Shown in pieces: positions 1-5,962 of a stretch of 6,736 bases of DNA. The notes under the pieces were generated by a model. That model did no database searches. It was not told the DNA's origin and saw nothing but the letters and a program-made list of their open reading frames with translations. How positions within the stretch are numbered: the stretch's first letter is position 1; each line of letters begins with the position of its first letter. The DNA is from JAWXBG01 sp044375415. Lineage in GTDB: Bacteria > Bacteroidota > Bacteroidia > Flavobacteriales_D > Sanyastnellaceae. The translations under genes and the position numbers were made by a program. The stretch spans positions 1 to 6,736 of the forward strand of contig JBILMS010000106.1 in NCBI GenBank assembly GCA_044375415.1, given 5' to 3'.

Positions 1-39
1 GAATGGGAATCGGTAATTCTGAGAAGAATAGTTGTCAAG

Positions 40-71
40 AATGTGCCAATGTGCTGATGTGCTGATGTGCC
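40..71. repeat. Nested 8-bp tandem repeat, four units of RATGTGCY
   Basis: Positions 40-71 read as four back-to-back 8-mers: AATGTGCC, AATGTGCT, GATGTGCT, GATGTGCC. The equivalent segments of the other two larger units are 149-180 (AATGTGCT, AATGTGCT, ATTGTGCT, GATGTGCC) and 250-281 (identical to the first). The unit number is four in every copy while the internal bases vary. An 8-bp period cannot preserve a reading frame, which argues against a coding role. Confidence 0.85.
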
Positions 72-287
72 AATAATCGATCTCCGGCAATGACGATTGG
101 GGAATGGAAGAGGAGAATCGATAATTCTGAGAAAAAAACGTTGGGAAGAATGTGCTAATGTGCTATTGTGCTGATGTGCCAATAATCGATCTCCGGCAAT
201 GACGATTGGGGAATGGGAATCGGTAATTCTGAGAAGAATAGTTGTCAAGAATGTGCCAATGTGCTGATGTGCTGATGTGCCAATAAT

Positions 288-309
288 CGATCTCCGGCAT
301 TGGAGATTG
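288..309. repeat. Hairpin at the 3' end of the last repeat unit
   Basis: ATCTCC at 290-295 pairs with GGAGAT at 302-307 across a 6-nt loop. C288-G309 and a G-T wobble at 289/308 extend the stem. In units 1 and 2 the same place carries GACGAT instead of GGAGAT, so this stem is broken there. Those units can instead pair AATCG with CGATT (75-79 with 94-98 in unit 1). No T-tract follows, so it is not a convincing terminator. Confidence 0.6.
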
Positions 310-362
310 GGAAATAGAAAATGCTAACAATTTAAACTCATTTCTTGCAACGTTGGCGTCAG

Positions 363-532
363 CCCTTCGACTCCTTATCCCTCGTACCTCGGGATTCGTC
401 GCTCAGGGTGACGGCGCGTAGGGGTCAAAAAGGGGGATCAAAAGTGGCGCTTCGCGCCCCTTTTGATCCCTCCAAGCCCCACGCGCACGCCCGTCACCCT
501 GAGCAAACTCACAAAGTGAGCGCGTCGAAGGG
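363..532. repeat. Large nested inverted repeat in intergenic DNA
   Basis: Two facing copies of a roughly 45-50 bp element are present. The left copy has CCCTTCGAC at 363-371 and GCTCAGGGTGACGG at 401-414. The right copy has the exact complements in reverse order: CCGTCACCCTGAGC at 491-504 and GTCGAAGGG at 524-532. AGGGG at 420-424 and CCCC at 477-480, with the ACGCG next to it, continue the symmetry imperfectly. The arms enclose the 432-472 hairpin. The words CACCCTGAGC and GTCGAAGGG are, from memory, a common intergenic repeat motif in many bacteria. No transposase or coding sequence is associated. Confidence 0.8.
432..472. repeat. 41-nt near-perfect palindrome (hairpin)
   Basis: GGGATCAAAAG at 434-444 pairs exactly with 460-470. 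After one T/C mismatch (445/459) GGCGC at 446-450 pairs with GCGCC at 454-458 around a TTC loop. A G-T wobble at 433/471 and G432-C472 extend the base. The stem therefore has about 18 pairs and is self-complementary on both strands. It lies at the axis of the larger inverted repeat. It is not followed by a T-run on either strand, so I do not call it an intrinsic terminator. It could act as a cruciform or an mRNA 3'-end stabiliser. Confidence 0.8.
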
Positions 533-630
533 TGAGCGTGACTGTGAATAAGCTCGTCTATAGATAAGCAGCTCGAAGGGTGAGCGTGAACGTGAATAAA
601 CTCGTCTCTGGACAAGCACGTAGAAAGGGT
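525..630. repeat. 48-bp tandem repeat, two full copies and a decayed third
   Basis: TCGAAGGGTGAGCGTGA at 525-541 recurs at 573-589. Both copies are followed by a GTGAATAA word and CTCGTCT, giving a 48-bp period. A third, degraded start (AGAAAGGGTCAACGTG) follows at 622-637, one base out of register. The first copy overlaps the right arm of the inverted repeat, so the tandem seems to have grown from that element. The period is a multiple of three, so frames through it stay open by chance. The remaining 638-739 shows no gene and no clear signal. Confidence 0.75.
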
Positions 631-739
631 CAACGTGCTCTTTTCAATTGTAGAAAAAGGCTTTTCAACAAGGTTTGGGGTTTGGGTAGGGAACCTGTCA
701 ACCTATTTCATGAGAAGGCATCAAATCCCATTTTCCATT

Positions 740-2836
740 TTACTTAATCCACTCCAGCCGAGATATATCGACTTTCGTTTTGAAATTTCCGAAAGCAACT
801 GTGGCTAGTTGTTCGGTGATGTCGAGGACTGTGCCTGTTTGTTTGGTTTTTTCTAATTTCACCAAAGAACCGATTTTGATACTTCCCAAATGTTTTTCGC
901 GGCGGACTTCTTGATCATTCAGGGTTTGAAGTTTTTTCTTAATAGACTTTTCCTTTCGTTCGTTTTCAATTTTGGTCTTTTCCATCACCAAATAGGACTT
1001 CAACTCTTCCAGAAGTTCTTTGTTTTTTCCCTTTAACAAATAAGACTCAATAAAAGCTGTCATCTTTTTGCCACGAGCCAAATACTTGTTATTTCGCTCA
1101 ATAATTTCGTTCTGACGTTGAAGTCGCTCCTCATATTTCTCTTTTTTCTTTTCAAAATCTTCGATCGTAGAGCTTGCCAACTGAGCAGCTTGAACTGCGT
1201 TAGAGACTTCCTTATCGAGGTTCGTCTTTTGTTCTTGCAGACTTCCTAAAAGGTAGTCCATCGCTACTTTTTGTTCCGACAAAAGACCTTTTGCCTTCTC
1301 GATCATGGCTTGAGGAATGCCATTCGTTGTAGCCACTTCGAAAGTGAAGGAACTTCCCGGTTGACCAACACTGAGCTGATAGGTTGGTTCCAGCGATTGC
1401 CTATCAAATAACATACATCCGTTGATCGCATTTCGCAGAAGGTCTGCCTTCAATTTTATGTTGCCATAATGCGTGGTAATTACTCCAAAAGCTTTCTTGT
1501 TATAAAGTTCTTCGAAGAATACTTCTGCGAGTGCTCCACCCAAATCCGGGTCGCTGCCTGTGCCAAATTCATCGAGCAAAACCAAACTTCTACGGTTGGC
1601 ATTATCGAGGAAATATTTCATTCGCTTTAACCGATAACTATAGGTAGACAATTGGTTTTCGATACTCTGATTGTCTCCTATATCGGACATTACCGACAAG
1701 AAAAAACTCATTCTACTGCCCTCTCCTACCGGAACCAAAAGGCCTGATTGAAACATTATCTGAAGCAGTCCGACAGTCTTTAAGGTGATACTTTTTCCAC
1801 CGGCATTCGGACCACTTATCACCAACATCCGAGAAAATTTATCGAGACAAATGGATTGTGGAATTGTCTTTTTTTGATTCCTCCGATTGGTTAGAAGTAA
1901 GATGGGGTGAAATGCAGATTTCAGATCAATAACCTGTTCTTCACATATTTCGGGCAATATGGCATCTAGTTGAATAGAAAACCTCGTTTTTGCTTGAATA
2001 AAATCAAGTTCGGTAAGCAAGTCCTGATATGCTTTTATGAGGGGTAAAACATGCCGGATACGTTGGGTTAATTCCTGAAGAATTTTTCTGATTTCGGAAC
2101 GTTCGTCATCGGCGAGCATCTCCAATTCGAAATTCAGGGGCACATTTATTTCCGGTTCGATGTACGTCAGATTACCCGTTTGGCTCGACCCGCAGGCAAT
2201 TCCCGGGATTTTTCTTTTATGCGAACTAATTACTGCAAGTACCTTTCTATTATTTAAAAAAGCTTCGTGTGTATCGGCCAAGAGTCCTTTGGAAGCAGCT
2301 TCTCTCAATACTTTTTGGAAATTTCGGCCAATTGTTTTTCTCACTTCAGCGATTTTCGACCGGATTTCCTTCAACCCCGGAGAAGCACTGTCTTTTACAA
2401 TCCACTTCTGGTCAAAGACCTCTTGAATGGGCACTATAAGATCGTCTGTGTAATAAACACTTTCGAAAAGGTCGGCCAATTGAGGGAAAGATGCGGCTAA
2501 AGGATTAAAAGCCGTTATCATCGAATTCACTAGAAAAGAAGCGCGATGAATTCGCTCAAAACTCCTTTCGCTGAGCACACTCTGTTTCAGTTGGAGCATT
2601 TTAATTTCATCCTCCAACTCTTCAAAATCGATGGCAGGAAAAGCTGTCATATTTTCCCTGATACTCTTAAACTCTTGAACTTGAAAAAGCGATTTTCGAA
2701 GCACGTTCCAGTCCTTGAGTGGATGAAGATCTACCATGCGCAAACGCGCACTTGGCTGCACACAGAGATCGTGCAACATCAGCCTGATGAGGTCAAACTC
2801 CAGGTCATGGATGGTTTGTTCATCAATCAAATTCAT
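740..2836 (-). CDS. mutS2: MutS2-type DNA-binding ATPase without Smr domain
   Basis: This 698-residue protein belongs to the MutS2 branch of the MutS ABC-ATPases. Members bind branched or recombining DNA, and some act on stalled ribosomes rather than in classic mismatch repair. Residues 1-300 form the helical core and clamp regions; the mismatch-recognition domain I of true MutS is absent. The ATPase shows Walker A GPNAGGKS (342-349), an ST-type signature near 386-399 (DIGDNQSIENQLST), Walker B LVLLDEFGTGSDP (418-430) and the switch histidine in ITTHYGN (453-459). A charged coiled coil spans about 515-650, followed by a small beta-rich KOW-like end (654-697). Bacillus MutS2 is about 785 residues and ends in an Smr nuclease domain. 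That domain is missing here and the stop codon follows an intact fold, which I read as lineage-typical rather than truncation. The start lies 12 bp after the upstream radical SAM stop, with AGGA just before the ATG. Confidence 0.93.
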   Translation of the reverse strand: MNLIDEQTIHDLEFDLIRLMLHDLCVQPSARLRMVDLHPLKDWNVLRKSLFQVQEFKSIRENMTAFPAIDFEELEDEIKMLQLKQSVLSERSFERIHRASFLVNSMITAFNPLAASFPQLADLFESVYYTDDLIVPIQEVFDQKWIVKDSASPGLKEIRSKIAEVRKTIGRNFQKVLREAASKGLLADTHEAFLNNRKVLAVISSHKRKIPGIACGSSQTGNLTYIEPEINVPLNFELEMLADDERSEIRKILQELTQRIRHVLPLIKAYQDLLTELDFIQAKTRFSIQLDAILPEICEEQVIDLKSAFHPILLLTNRRNQKKTIPQSICLDKFSRMLVISGPNAGGKSITLKTVGLLQIMFQSGLLVPVGEGSRMSFFLSVMSDIGDNQSIENQLSTYSYRLKRMKYFLDNANRRSLVLLDEFGTGSDPDLGGALAEVFFEELYNKKAFGVITTHYGNIKLKADLLRNAINGCMLFDRQSLEPTYQLSVGQPGSSFTFEVATTNGIPQAMIEKAKGLLSEQKVAMDYLLGSLQEQKTNLDKEVSNAVQAAQLASSTIEDFEKKKEKYEERLQRQNEIIERNNKYLARGKKMTAFIESYLLKGKNKELLEELKSYLVMEKTKIENERKEKSIKKKLQTLNDQEVRREKHLGSIKIGSLVKLEKTKQTGTVLDITEQLATVAFGNFKTKVDISRLEWIK

Positions 2837-2848
2837 TCCTTGAACGAT

Positions 2849-4156
2849 TTACTTTTGGGTACGTAAAGCAAAGTACTTCTCTTGTACTTCGGCCGGTGGA
2901 TTAAAATAACCAAAAGCTAGATGAGGAAATAGTTTTCTGATGTGATCCATAGTCTCACGAACACCAATTCCCTGAGAAAGTTCTGATATATTCAGTTTTC
3001 CCAAATACCAATCAGGGTCAATATTAAAATTGCGCCACTGAATCATGGTTATGTCGGTATAACGAATAAAATCTTCCAAAGCTTTTACTTCTTCCGGATG
3101 ATCGGTCATTCCCGGAAAAGTGAAGTAGTTGATACTTGCCCAACCACCGTACTGACGGACTATTCGCGCAGATTCACGAATATCTTCCCACTCGTAGTTG
3201 TTGGGGAGATAATACGCTTCGTATACATTCTTTCGAGCGGAATTGGTACTAACCCTTATGCTGTTTAATCCCACTTTCATGAGTTCTTCCACCGCTTGAG
3301 GTTTGCTGCCGTTGGTATTAATATTGATTATTCCGCGATCTGTTTTTTCGCGAAGACGTTTTATCACATCGCGAATAAGTTGCCATACAAGCAGTGGTTC
3401 ACCTTCGCAACCCTGACCAAAACTAACAACAGCGCGGGGCGCACTTATCAAATGAGGCAATGTAAACTCAACGATTTCATCTACCGTTGGGATAAAAGAT
3501 AACCTATCTTGAGGAGAGGTTAGATCGTGTTCATCCGGTTGAAAAGAGATACATCCGAGGCAATTGCTATTACAAGCGGGAGAAACAGGTATTGGGCATT
3601 CCCATCTTCCCATAAAGAAGTTGCGAGCTGCGGGACAATTGTATTGAAGGGAACAGAGATTTCCAAGATGTTGGATTAACCTATTCTCCGGATGCAATGC
3701 AAGTCGCTCTTTTGTCTTCTCAATGATAAGTTCTCGATCAAAATTTTCAAAATCTTGACGTTGATCGGGATCTATTCGAACGGCAGTTGTATAAAATTTA
3801 TCGTCCAACCAACCAATACACGTGTAGCAATAAAGTGGAAGTGTGGGAGCGCCCTCCTCTTCCGTGCCGTATGCAGCGAGGTAGGTTTGCGTATGAGCCG
3901 GCGAGATGAGAGCTGCTACAGCAAACACATCTTCACGTACATCATATTCTTCCGTTTCGATATTCCAACCATAGGGTCTTCTTCCGGGAAGGGTAAAAAG
4001 ATCGCTTCCGGCGGGCATTTCTATAAAATCGGTGGGGCTCAGTCGAAGCACATCAAATCCGGAACGGCCAACTGCTTCGAATCGCTCATCTTCGAAGATC
4101 TGGCCGTTAGCGTCGGCATAGACCATAAAAGGAACCCGGTGTGGATGATTGGACAT
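2849..4156 (-). CDS. Radical SAM protein of unknown function, with extra N-terminal cysteines
   Basis: This 435-residue protein carries the radical SAM signature CNSNCLGC (Cys195, Cys199, Cys202; CX3CX2C), which binds the [4Fe-4S] cluster that cleaves S-adenosylmethionine. Downstream are GQGCEGEPL (247-255), matching the SAM-binding GGE-type motif, and ININTNGS (277-284) from the next barrel strand. The N-terminal 190 residues form a separate region containing Cys110 and Cys113 (CYTC) and Cys168, Cys174 and Cys187, possible ligands for a second Fe-S site. There is no C-terminal SPASM-type cysteine cluster. No signal peptide or membrane segment is seen, so it should be cytoplasmic. The substrate is unknown; no precursor peptide or biosynthetic partner lies nearby. 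It starts 24 bp after the SRP RNA and is followed after 12 bp by mutS2, suggesting one transcript. Met11 is an alternative start, but Met1 keeps an ordinary N-terminus. Confidence 0.88.
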   Translation of the reverse strand: MSNHPHRVPFMVYADANGQIFEDERFEAVGRSGFDVLRLSPTDFIEMPAGSDLFTLPGRRPYGWNIETEEYDVREDVFAVAALISPAHTQTYLAAYGTEEEGAPTLPLYCYTCIGWLDDKFYTTAVRIDPDQRQDFENFDRELIIEKTKERLALHPENRLIQHLGNLCSLQYNCPAARNFFMGRWECPIPVSPACNSNCLGCISFQPDEHDLTSPQDRLSFIPTVDEIVEFTLPHLISAPRAVVSFGQGCEGEPLLVWQLIRDVIKRLREKTDRGIININTNGSKPQAVEELMKVGLNSIRVSTNSARKNVYEAYYLPNNYEWEDIRESARIVRQYGGWASINYFTFPGMTDHPEEVKALEDFIRYTDITMIQWRNFNIDPDWYLGKLNISELSQGIGVRETMDHIRKLFPHLAFGYFNPPAEVQEKYFALRTQK

Positions 4157-4159
4157 GTT

Positions 4160-4188
4160 GAAATATAGTCTAAAAAAAATGGGACAAG
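4160..4188 (-). promoter_or_regulatory. Possible promoter of the radical SAM gene inside the SRP RNA 3' end
   Basis: On the minus strand TATATTTC (4167 to 4160) resembles the Bacteroidota -7 box TAnnTTTG with one mismatch. A CTTG (4188 to 4185) in the last stem of the SRP RNA lies 17 bp upstream and could be the -33 element. The box ends three bases before the ATG, so a transcript from it would be nearly leaderless. The spacing is at the short end and the match is imperfect, so read-through from the SRP RNA promoter is an equal alternative. Confidence 0.3.
4172..4188 (-). terminator. T-tract after the SRP RNA terminal stem
   Basis: Read on the minus strand, the closing CTTGTCCC of the SRP RNA (4188 to 4181) is followed by A and eight T residues (4179 to 4172). 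The terminal helix of the RNA plus this T-run has the form of an intrinsic terminator and fixes the RNA 3' end. It lies 15 bp before the radical SAM start codon, so any termination here must be partial or that gene needs its own promoter. Confidence 0.6.
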
Positions 4189-4278
4189 CGACCCATATCG
4201 CACCGCTACAACCTCCGGCCCTTGCTGCCTTCCAGCCCTGGGGGATTAGGAGGGAGCTGATCGTATGAGACTTGTCCC
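4181..4278 (-). ncRNA. ffs: Signal recognition particle RNA, small bacterial (4.5S) type
   Basis: Read on the minus strand, this 98-nt segment has the hallmark SRP domain IV. A GGAA tetraloop (4233 to 4230) is closed by GCT/GGC and flanked by CAGG on the 5' side and AGCAAGG on the 3' side, matching the conserved CAGG...GGAAG...AGCA pattern that binds Ffh. The ends pair perfectly: GGGACAAG (4278 to 4271) with CTTGTCCC (4188 to 4181). The length fits the Alu-less form of Gram-negative bacteria. The RNA and Ffh form the particle that targets membrane proteins to FtsY and SecYEG. It is followed at once by a T-tract. The exact ends are inferred from the pairing and could be off by a few bases. Confidence 0.93.
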
Positions 4279-4282
4279 GCCG

Positions 4283-4290
4283 CGAAATTA
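4283..4290 (-). promoter_or_regulatory. Candidate -7 box for the SRP RNA
   Basis: TAATTTCG on the minus strand (4290 to 4283) differs by one base from the Bacteroidota -7 consensus TAnnTTTG. It ends five bases before the inferred RNA 5' end at 4278, which is the expected distance. No good TTTG is visible near -33; the place is occupied by a T-run (minus-strand ATTTTTCCC). The call rests mainly on position. Confidence 0.4.
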
Positions 4291-4331
4291 CAATAGTGCA
4301 AGGGAAAAATCGCTACTTCCTGCAAACTTCC

Positions 4332-4343
4332 TTGAAATTTCAA
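4332..4343. promoter_or_regulatory. 12-bp perfect palindrome in the divergent intergenic region
   Basis: TTGAAATTTCAA at 4332-4343 is a perfect 12-bp palindrome. It lies about 55-65 bp upstream of the SRP RNA start and about 140 bp upstream of the DUF4199 start codon. Symmetry and position would suit a dimeric regulator site, but an AT-rich palindrome of this size can occur by chance. Nothing else in 4291-4458 stands out. Confidence 0.2.
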
Positions 4344-4458
4344 TGGATCGGCGGGTTCAAACAAGTGTAAAGGTAGCAGAATCAAGCACTTCCGAGGACA
4401 CACAGAAAGCGGTTAGCAAAAATGGATGAACGGTATACCCTAGTCATAGACTTGCATA

Positions 4459-4466
4459 TACATTTG
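4459..4466 (+). promoter_or_regulatory. Candidate -7 box for the DUF4199 / glycosyltransferase / glycosylase cluster
   Basis: TACATTTG at 4459-4466 matches the Bacteroidota housekeeping -7 consensus TAnnTTTG exactly. It lies 17 bp before the start codon at 4484, so the leader would be very short and A/C-rich (AAACACCACACAA) with no Shine-Dalgarno sequence, which is common in this phylum. A matching -33 TTTG is not obvious at the expected distance. Confidence 0.5.
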
Positions 4467-4483
4467 GCAAAAACACCACACAA

Positions 4484-5008
4484 ATGATCACACAAAAATC
4501 CCTTCGTTACGGCTTGATTATCGGAGCAATCAGTACCGGTATATCTATCTTCTCGTATGCCGTTAATCCATCCATGGCAATTCAAATGGTTTTGGGAATA
4601 ATCACATTTGTACTAATTATCTCTTTGTGGATTGTTTACGCTACGAGGGTAAGAAAAGAAAATCAAAATAGTTTTACCTACGGAGAAGCCTATACTTCAT
4701 TGTTCATCATCGCAATTGTTTCGATGGCAATGGGGTCTTTGTGGCAAATAGTTCTGACACAAGTAGTGGATCCCGAATATGCAGAGCGTATGGTTGAAAT
4801 GAGCGTCGCCATGGCCGGAAACTGGGGCGCTGAAATGACTGCCGAACAAATCGAAGAAACGCGAGCAGGCTTTTCACTTGGCGGCCAGTTGAAAGGATTT
4901 TTGATGTCCGTTGTATTTATGGGGATTTTGACGGCTCTAGTTGCACTTATCATTAAAAAGGAGCGCGCTCCTTTTGGTGCAAATCAAACTCCTATTGACG
5001 CCCTCTAA
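4484..5008 (+). CDS. DUF4199 family integral membrane protein
   Basis: This 174-residue hydrophobic protein has four predicted membrane segments at about 8-25, 32-52, 69-92 and 137-157. A soluble loop rich in acidic residues lies between the third and fourth (about 94-130). The pattern of a helical hairpin, a charged cytoplasmic turn (RVRKEN, 55-60), then FTYGEAY before the third helix fits DUF4199, a family of unknown function that I associate with Bacteroidota. There is no catalytic motif. The stop codon shares one base with the next start (TAATG), so translation of the downstream glycosyltransferase is probably coupled. This suggests a membrane partner or accessory role for that enzyme, but this is inference. 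The start is preceded by a good -7 box and an A-rich leader, with no competing upstream ATG in frame close by. Confidence 0.85.
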   Translation: MITQKSLRYGLIIGAISTGISIFSYAVNPSMAIQMVLGIITFVLIISLWIVYATRVRKENQNSFTYGEAYTSLFIIAIVSMAMGSLWQIVLTQVVDPEYAERMVEMSVAMAGNWGAEMTAEQIEETRAGFSLGGQLKGFLMSVVFMGILTALVALIIKKERAPFGANQTPIDAL

Positions 5009-5958
5009 TGCTGGATATTTCTATTGTCATACCACTCCTAAATGAAGAGGAGTCTTTACCCGAATTGCACAGTTGGATTCGGAAAGTAGCTCACGAACAT
5101 AATTTAAGTTACGAAGTCATTTTTGTAGATGACGGTAGTAAAGACAATTCGTGGGATATCATTACGGGCCTTCAAAAACTTGATGCCAATGTCAAAGGCA
5201 TTCGGTTTCAACGCAACTATGGCAAAAGTGCTGCCTTGCATGTAGGTTTTGAAAAAGCAATCGGCAAAGTCGTGATGACTATGGATGCGGATTTACAAGA
5301 CTCTCCTGAAGAGATTCCCGGCTTTTTAAAAATGATTCATGAAGATGGATTTGATCTGGTGAGTGGTTGGAAAAAAAAGCGTTTCGATCCACCTTCTAAA
5401 ACGATTCCCACCAAACTATACAACTATGCAACCCGCGCTATGAGCGGAATTAAACTGCATGATTTTAATTGCGGAATAAAAGCCTATCGACTAGAGGTTG
5501 TAAAAAGTATCGAGATTTTTGGTGAAATGCATCGCTATATTCCGGTGATCGCAAAACGAGAAGGTTTCGATAAAATAGGAGAAAAAGTCGTAGAACATCG
5601 CGCTCGCAAATACGGGAAAAGCAAGTTCGGATTAGAGAGATTTGTCAACGGATTTTTGGATTTGATGACCATCTCCTTTATCTCTCGATTTGGAAAAAAA
5701 CCCATGCACTTTTTCGGTACCATCGGCATGATTATGTTCTTCTTCGGACTTATTGCATTTGGGGTTTTGGGAGGAAACAAACTTTTGCACATCATCAACG
5801 ATGAGACCGCAAAAAATATAGCCGATCAGAGTATTTTTTATGTTGCACTTACGGCGATGATTATAGGAACTCAATTATTTCTCGCCGGTTTTTTAGGTGA
5901 GTTAATTGCAAGAAACGGCGAGAGTCGGAATCAGTATAGAATTTCTGATTCGGTGTAA
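5008..5958 (+). CDS. Family 2 glycosyltransferase, polyprenyl-phosphate sugar transferase type
   Basis: This 316-residue enzyme is of the DPM1/GtrB/ArnC kind, which transfer a sugar from a nucleotide donor to a polyprenyl phosphate at the inner membrane. The GT-A domain starts at once (ISIVIPLLNEEESL, 4-17) and has VDDGSKD (40-46), the metal-binding DADLQD (93-98), FNCGIKAYR (153-161), MHRYIP (174-179) and the basic RKYGKSKFG loop (200-208). Two membrane helices follow at about 234-255 and 276-300, then a conserved-looking short tail (ARNGESRNQYRI). Two C-terminal helices are typical of the GtrB-like group. The sugar and acceptor cannot be read from the sequence. The start overlaps the DUF4199 stop by one base. 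A DNA glycosylase begins 4 bp after the stop. Confidence 0.92.
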   Translation: MLDISIVIPLLNEEESLPELHSWIRKVAHEHNLSYEVIFVDDGSKDNSWDIITGLQKLDANVKGIRFQRNYGKSAALHVGFEKAIGKVVMTMDADLQDSPEEIPGFLKMIHEDGFDLVSGWKKKRFDPPSKTIPTKLYNYATRAMSGIKLHDFNCGIKAYRLEVVKSIEIFGEMHRYIPVIAKREGFDKIGEKVVEHRARKYGKSKFGLERFVNGFLDLMTISFISRFGKKPMHFFGTIGMIMFFFGLIAFGVLGGNKLLHIINDETAKNIADQSIFYVALTAMIIGTQLFLAGFLGELIARNGESRNQYRISDSV

Positions 5959-5962
5959 AACC

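Larger units (their letters stand above)
1..313. repeat. Three-copy tandem repeat array, unit about 101-109 bp
   Basis: Three consecutive units are visible at 1-101, 102-210 and 211-313. Each begins GAATGG, contains AATTCTGAGAA, a run of ATGTGC words, then CCAATAATCGATCTCCGGCA, and ends near GATTGGG. The first and third units are identical over 89 bp (1-89 against 211-299, offset 210). The middle unit differs by an insertion near its start and several substitutions. No reading frame of note crosses the array. It resembles the non-coding repeats that fill intergenic DNA in some Bacteroidota. The window starts exactly at a unit start, so the array may continue to the left. Confidence 0.9.

Noticed and set aside
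1..313. A possible CRISPR array
   Set aside because: The units are about 105 bp and adjoin directly, without unique spacers between short constant repeats, and no cas gene is present.
345..551. A 68-codon plus-strand open frame
   Set aside because: It crosses the same palindromic repeats, is highly basic and of low complexity, and lies in DNA better explained as repeats.
403..633. A 76-codon minus-strand open frame with a 16-residue internal repeat (LIHSHAHPS-like)
   Set aside because: It runs exactly through the 48-bp tandem and the inverted repeat. Its openness follows from the period being a multiple of three. It has no start signal and no recognisable domain.
653..666. GAAAA-AGGC-TTTTC as a terminator for mutS2
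   Set aside because: The stem is five pairs, four of them A-T, with no T-run beyond the stem, and is too weak to call.
3692..4168. A 158-codon plus-strand open frame opposite the radical SAM gene
   Set aside because: It is the antisense of a gene with clear family motifs, and its translation shows no domain.
4206..4403. A 65-codon minus-strand open frame over the SRP RNA
   Set aside because: It overlaps the SRP RNA, whose conserved domain IV and paired ends explain the sequence.
5906..5962. A longer N-terminus for the DNA glycosylase starting at 5906
   Set aside because: It would overlap the glycosyltransferase by more than 50 bp and adds residues (MQETARVGISIEF...) unlike the family. The ATG at 5963 follows the upstream stop closely and starts a normal N-terminus.
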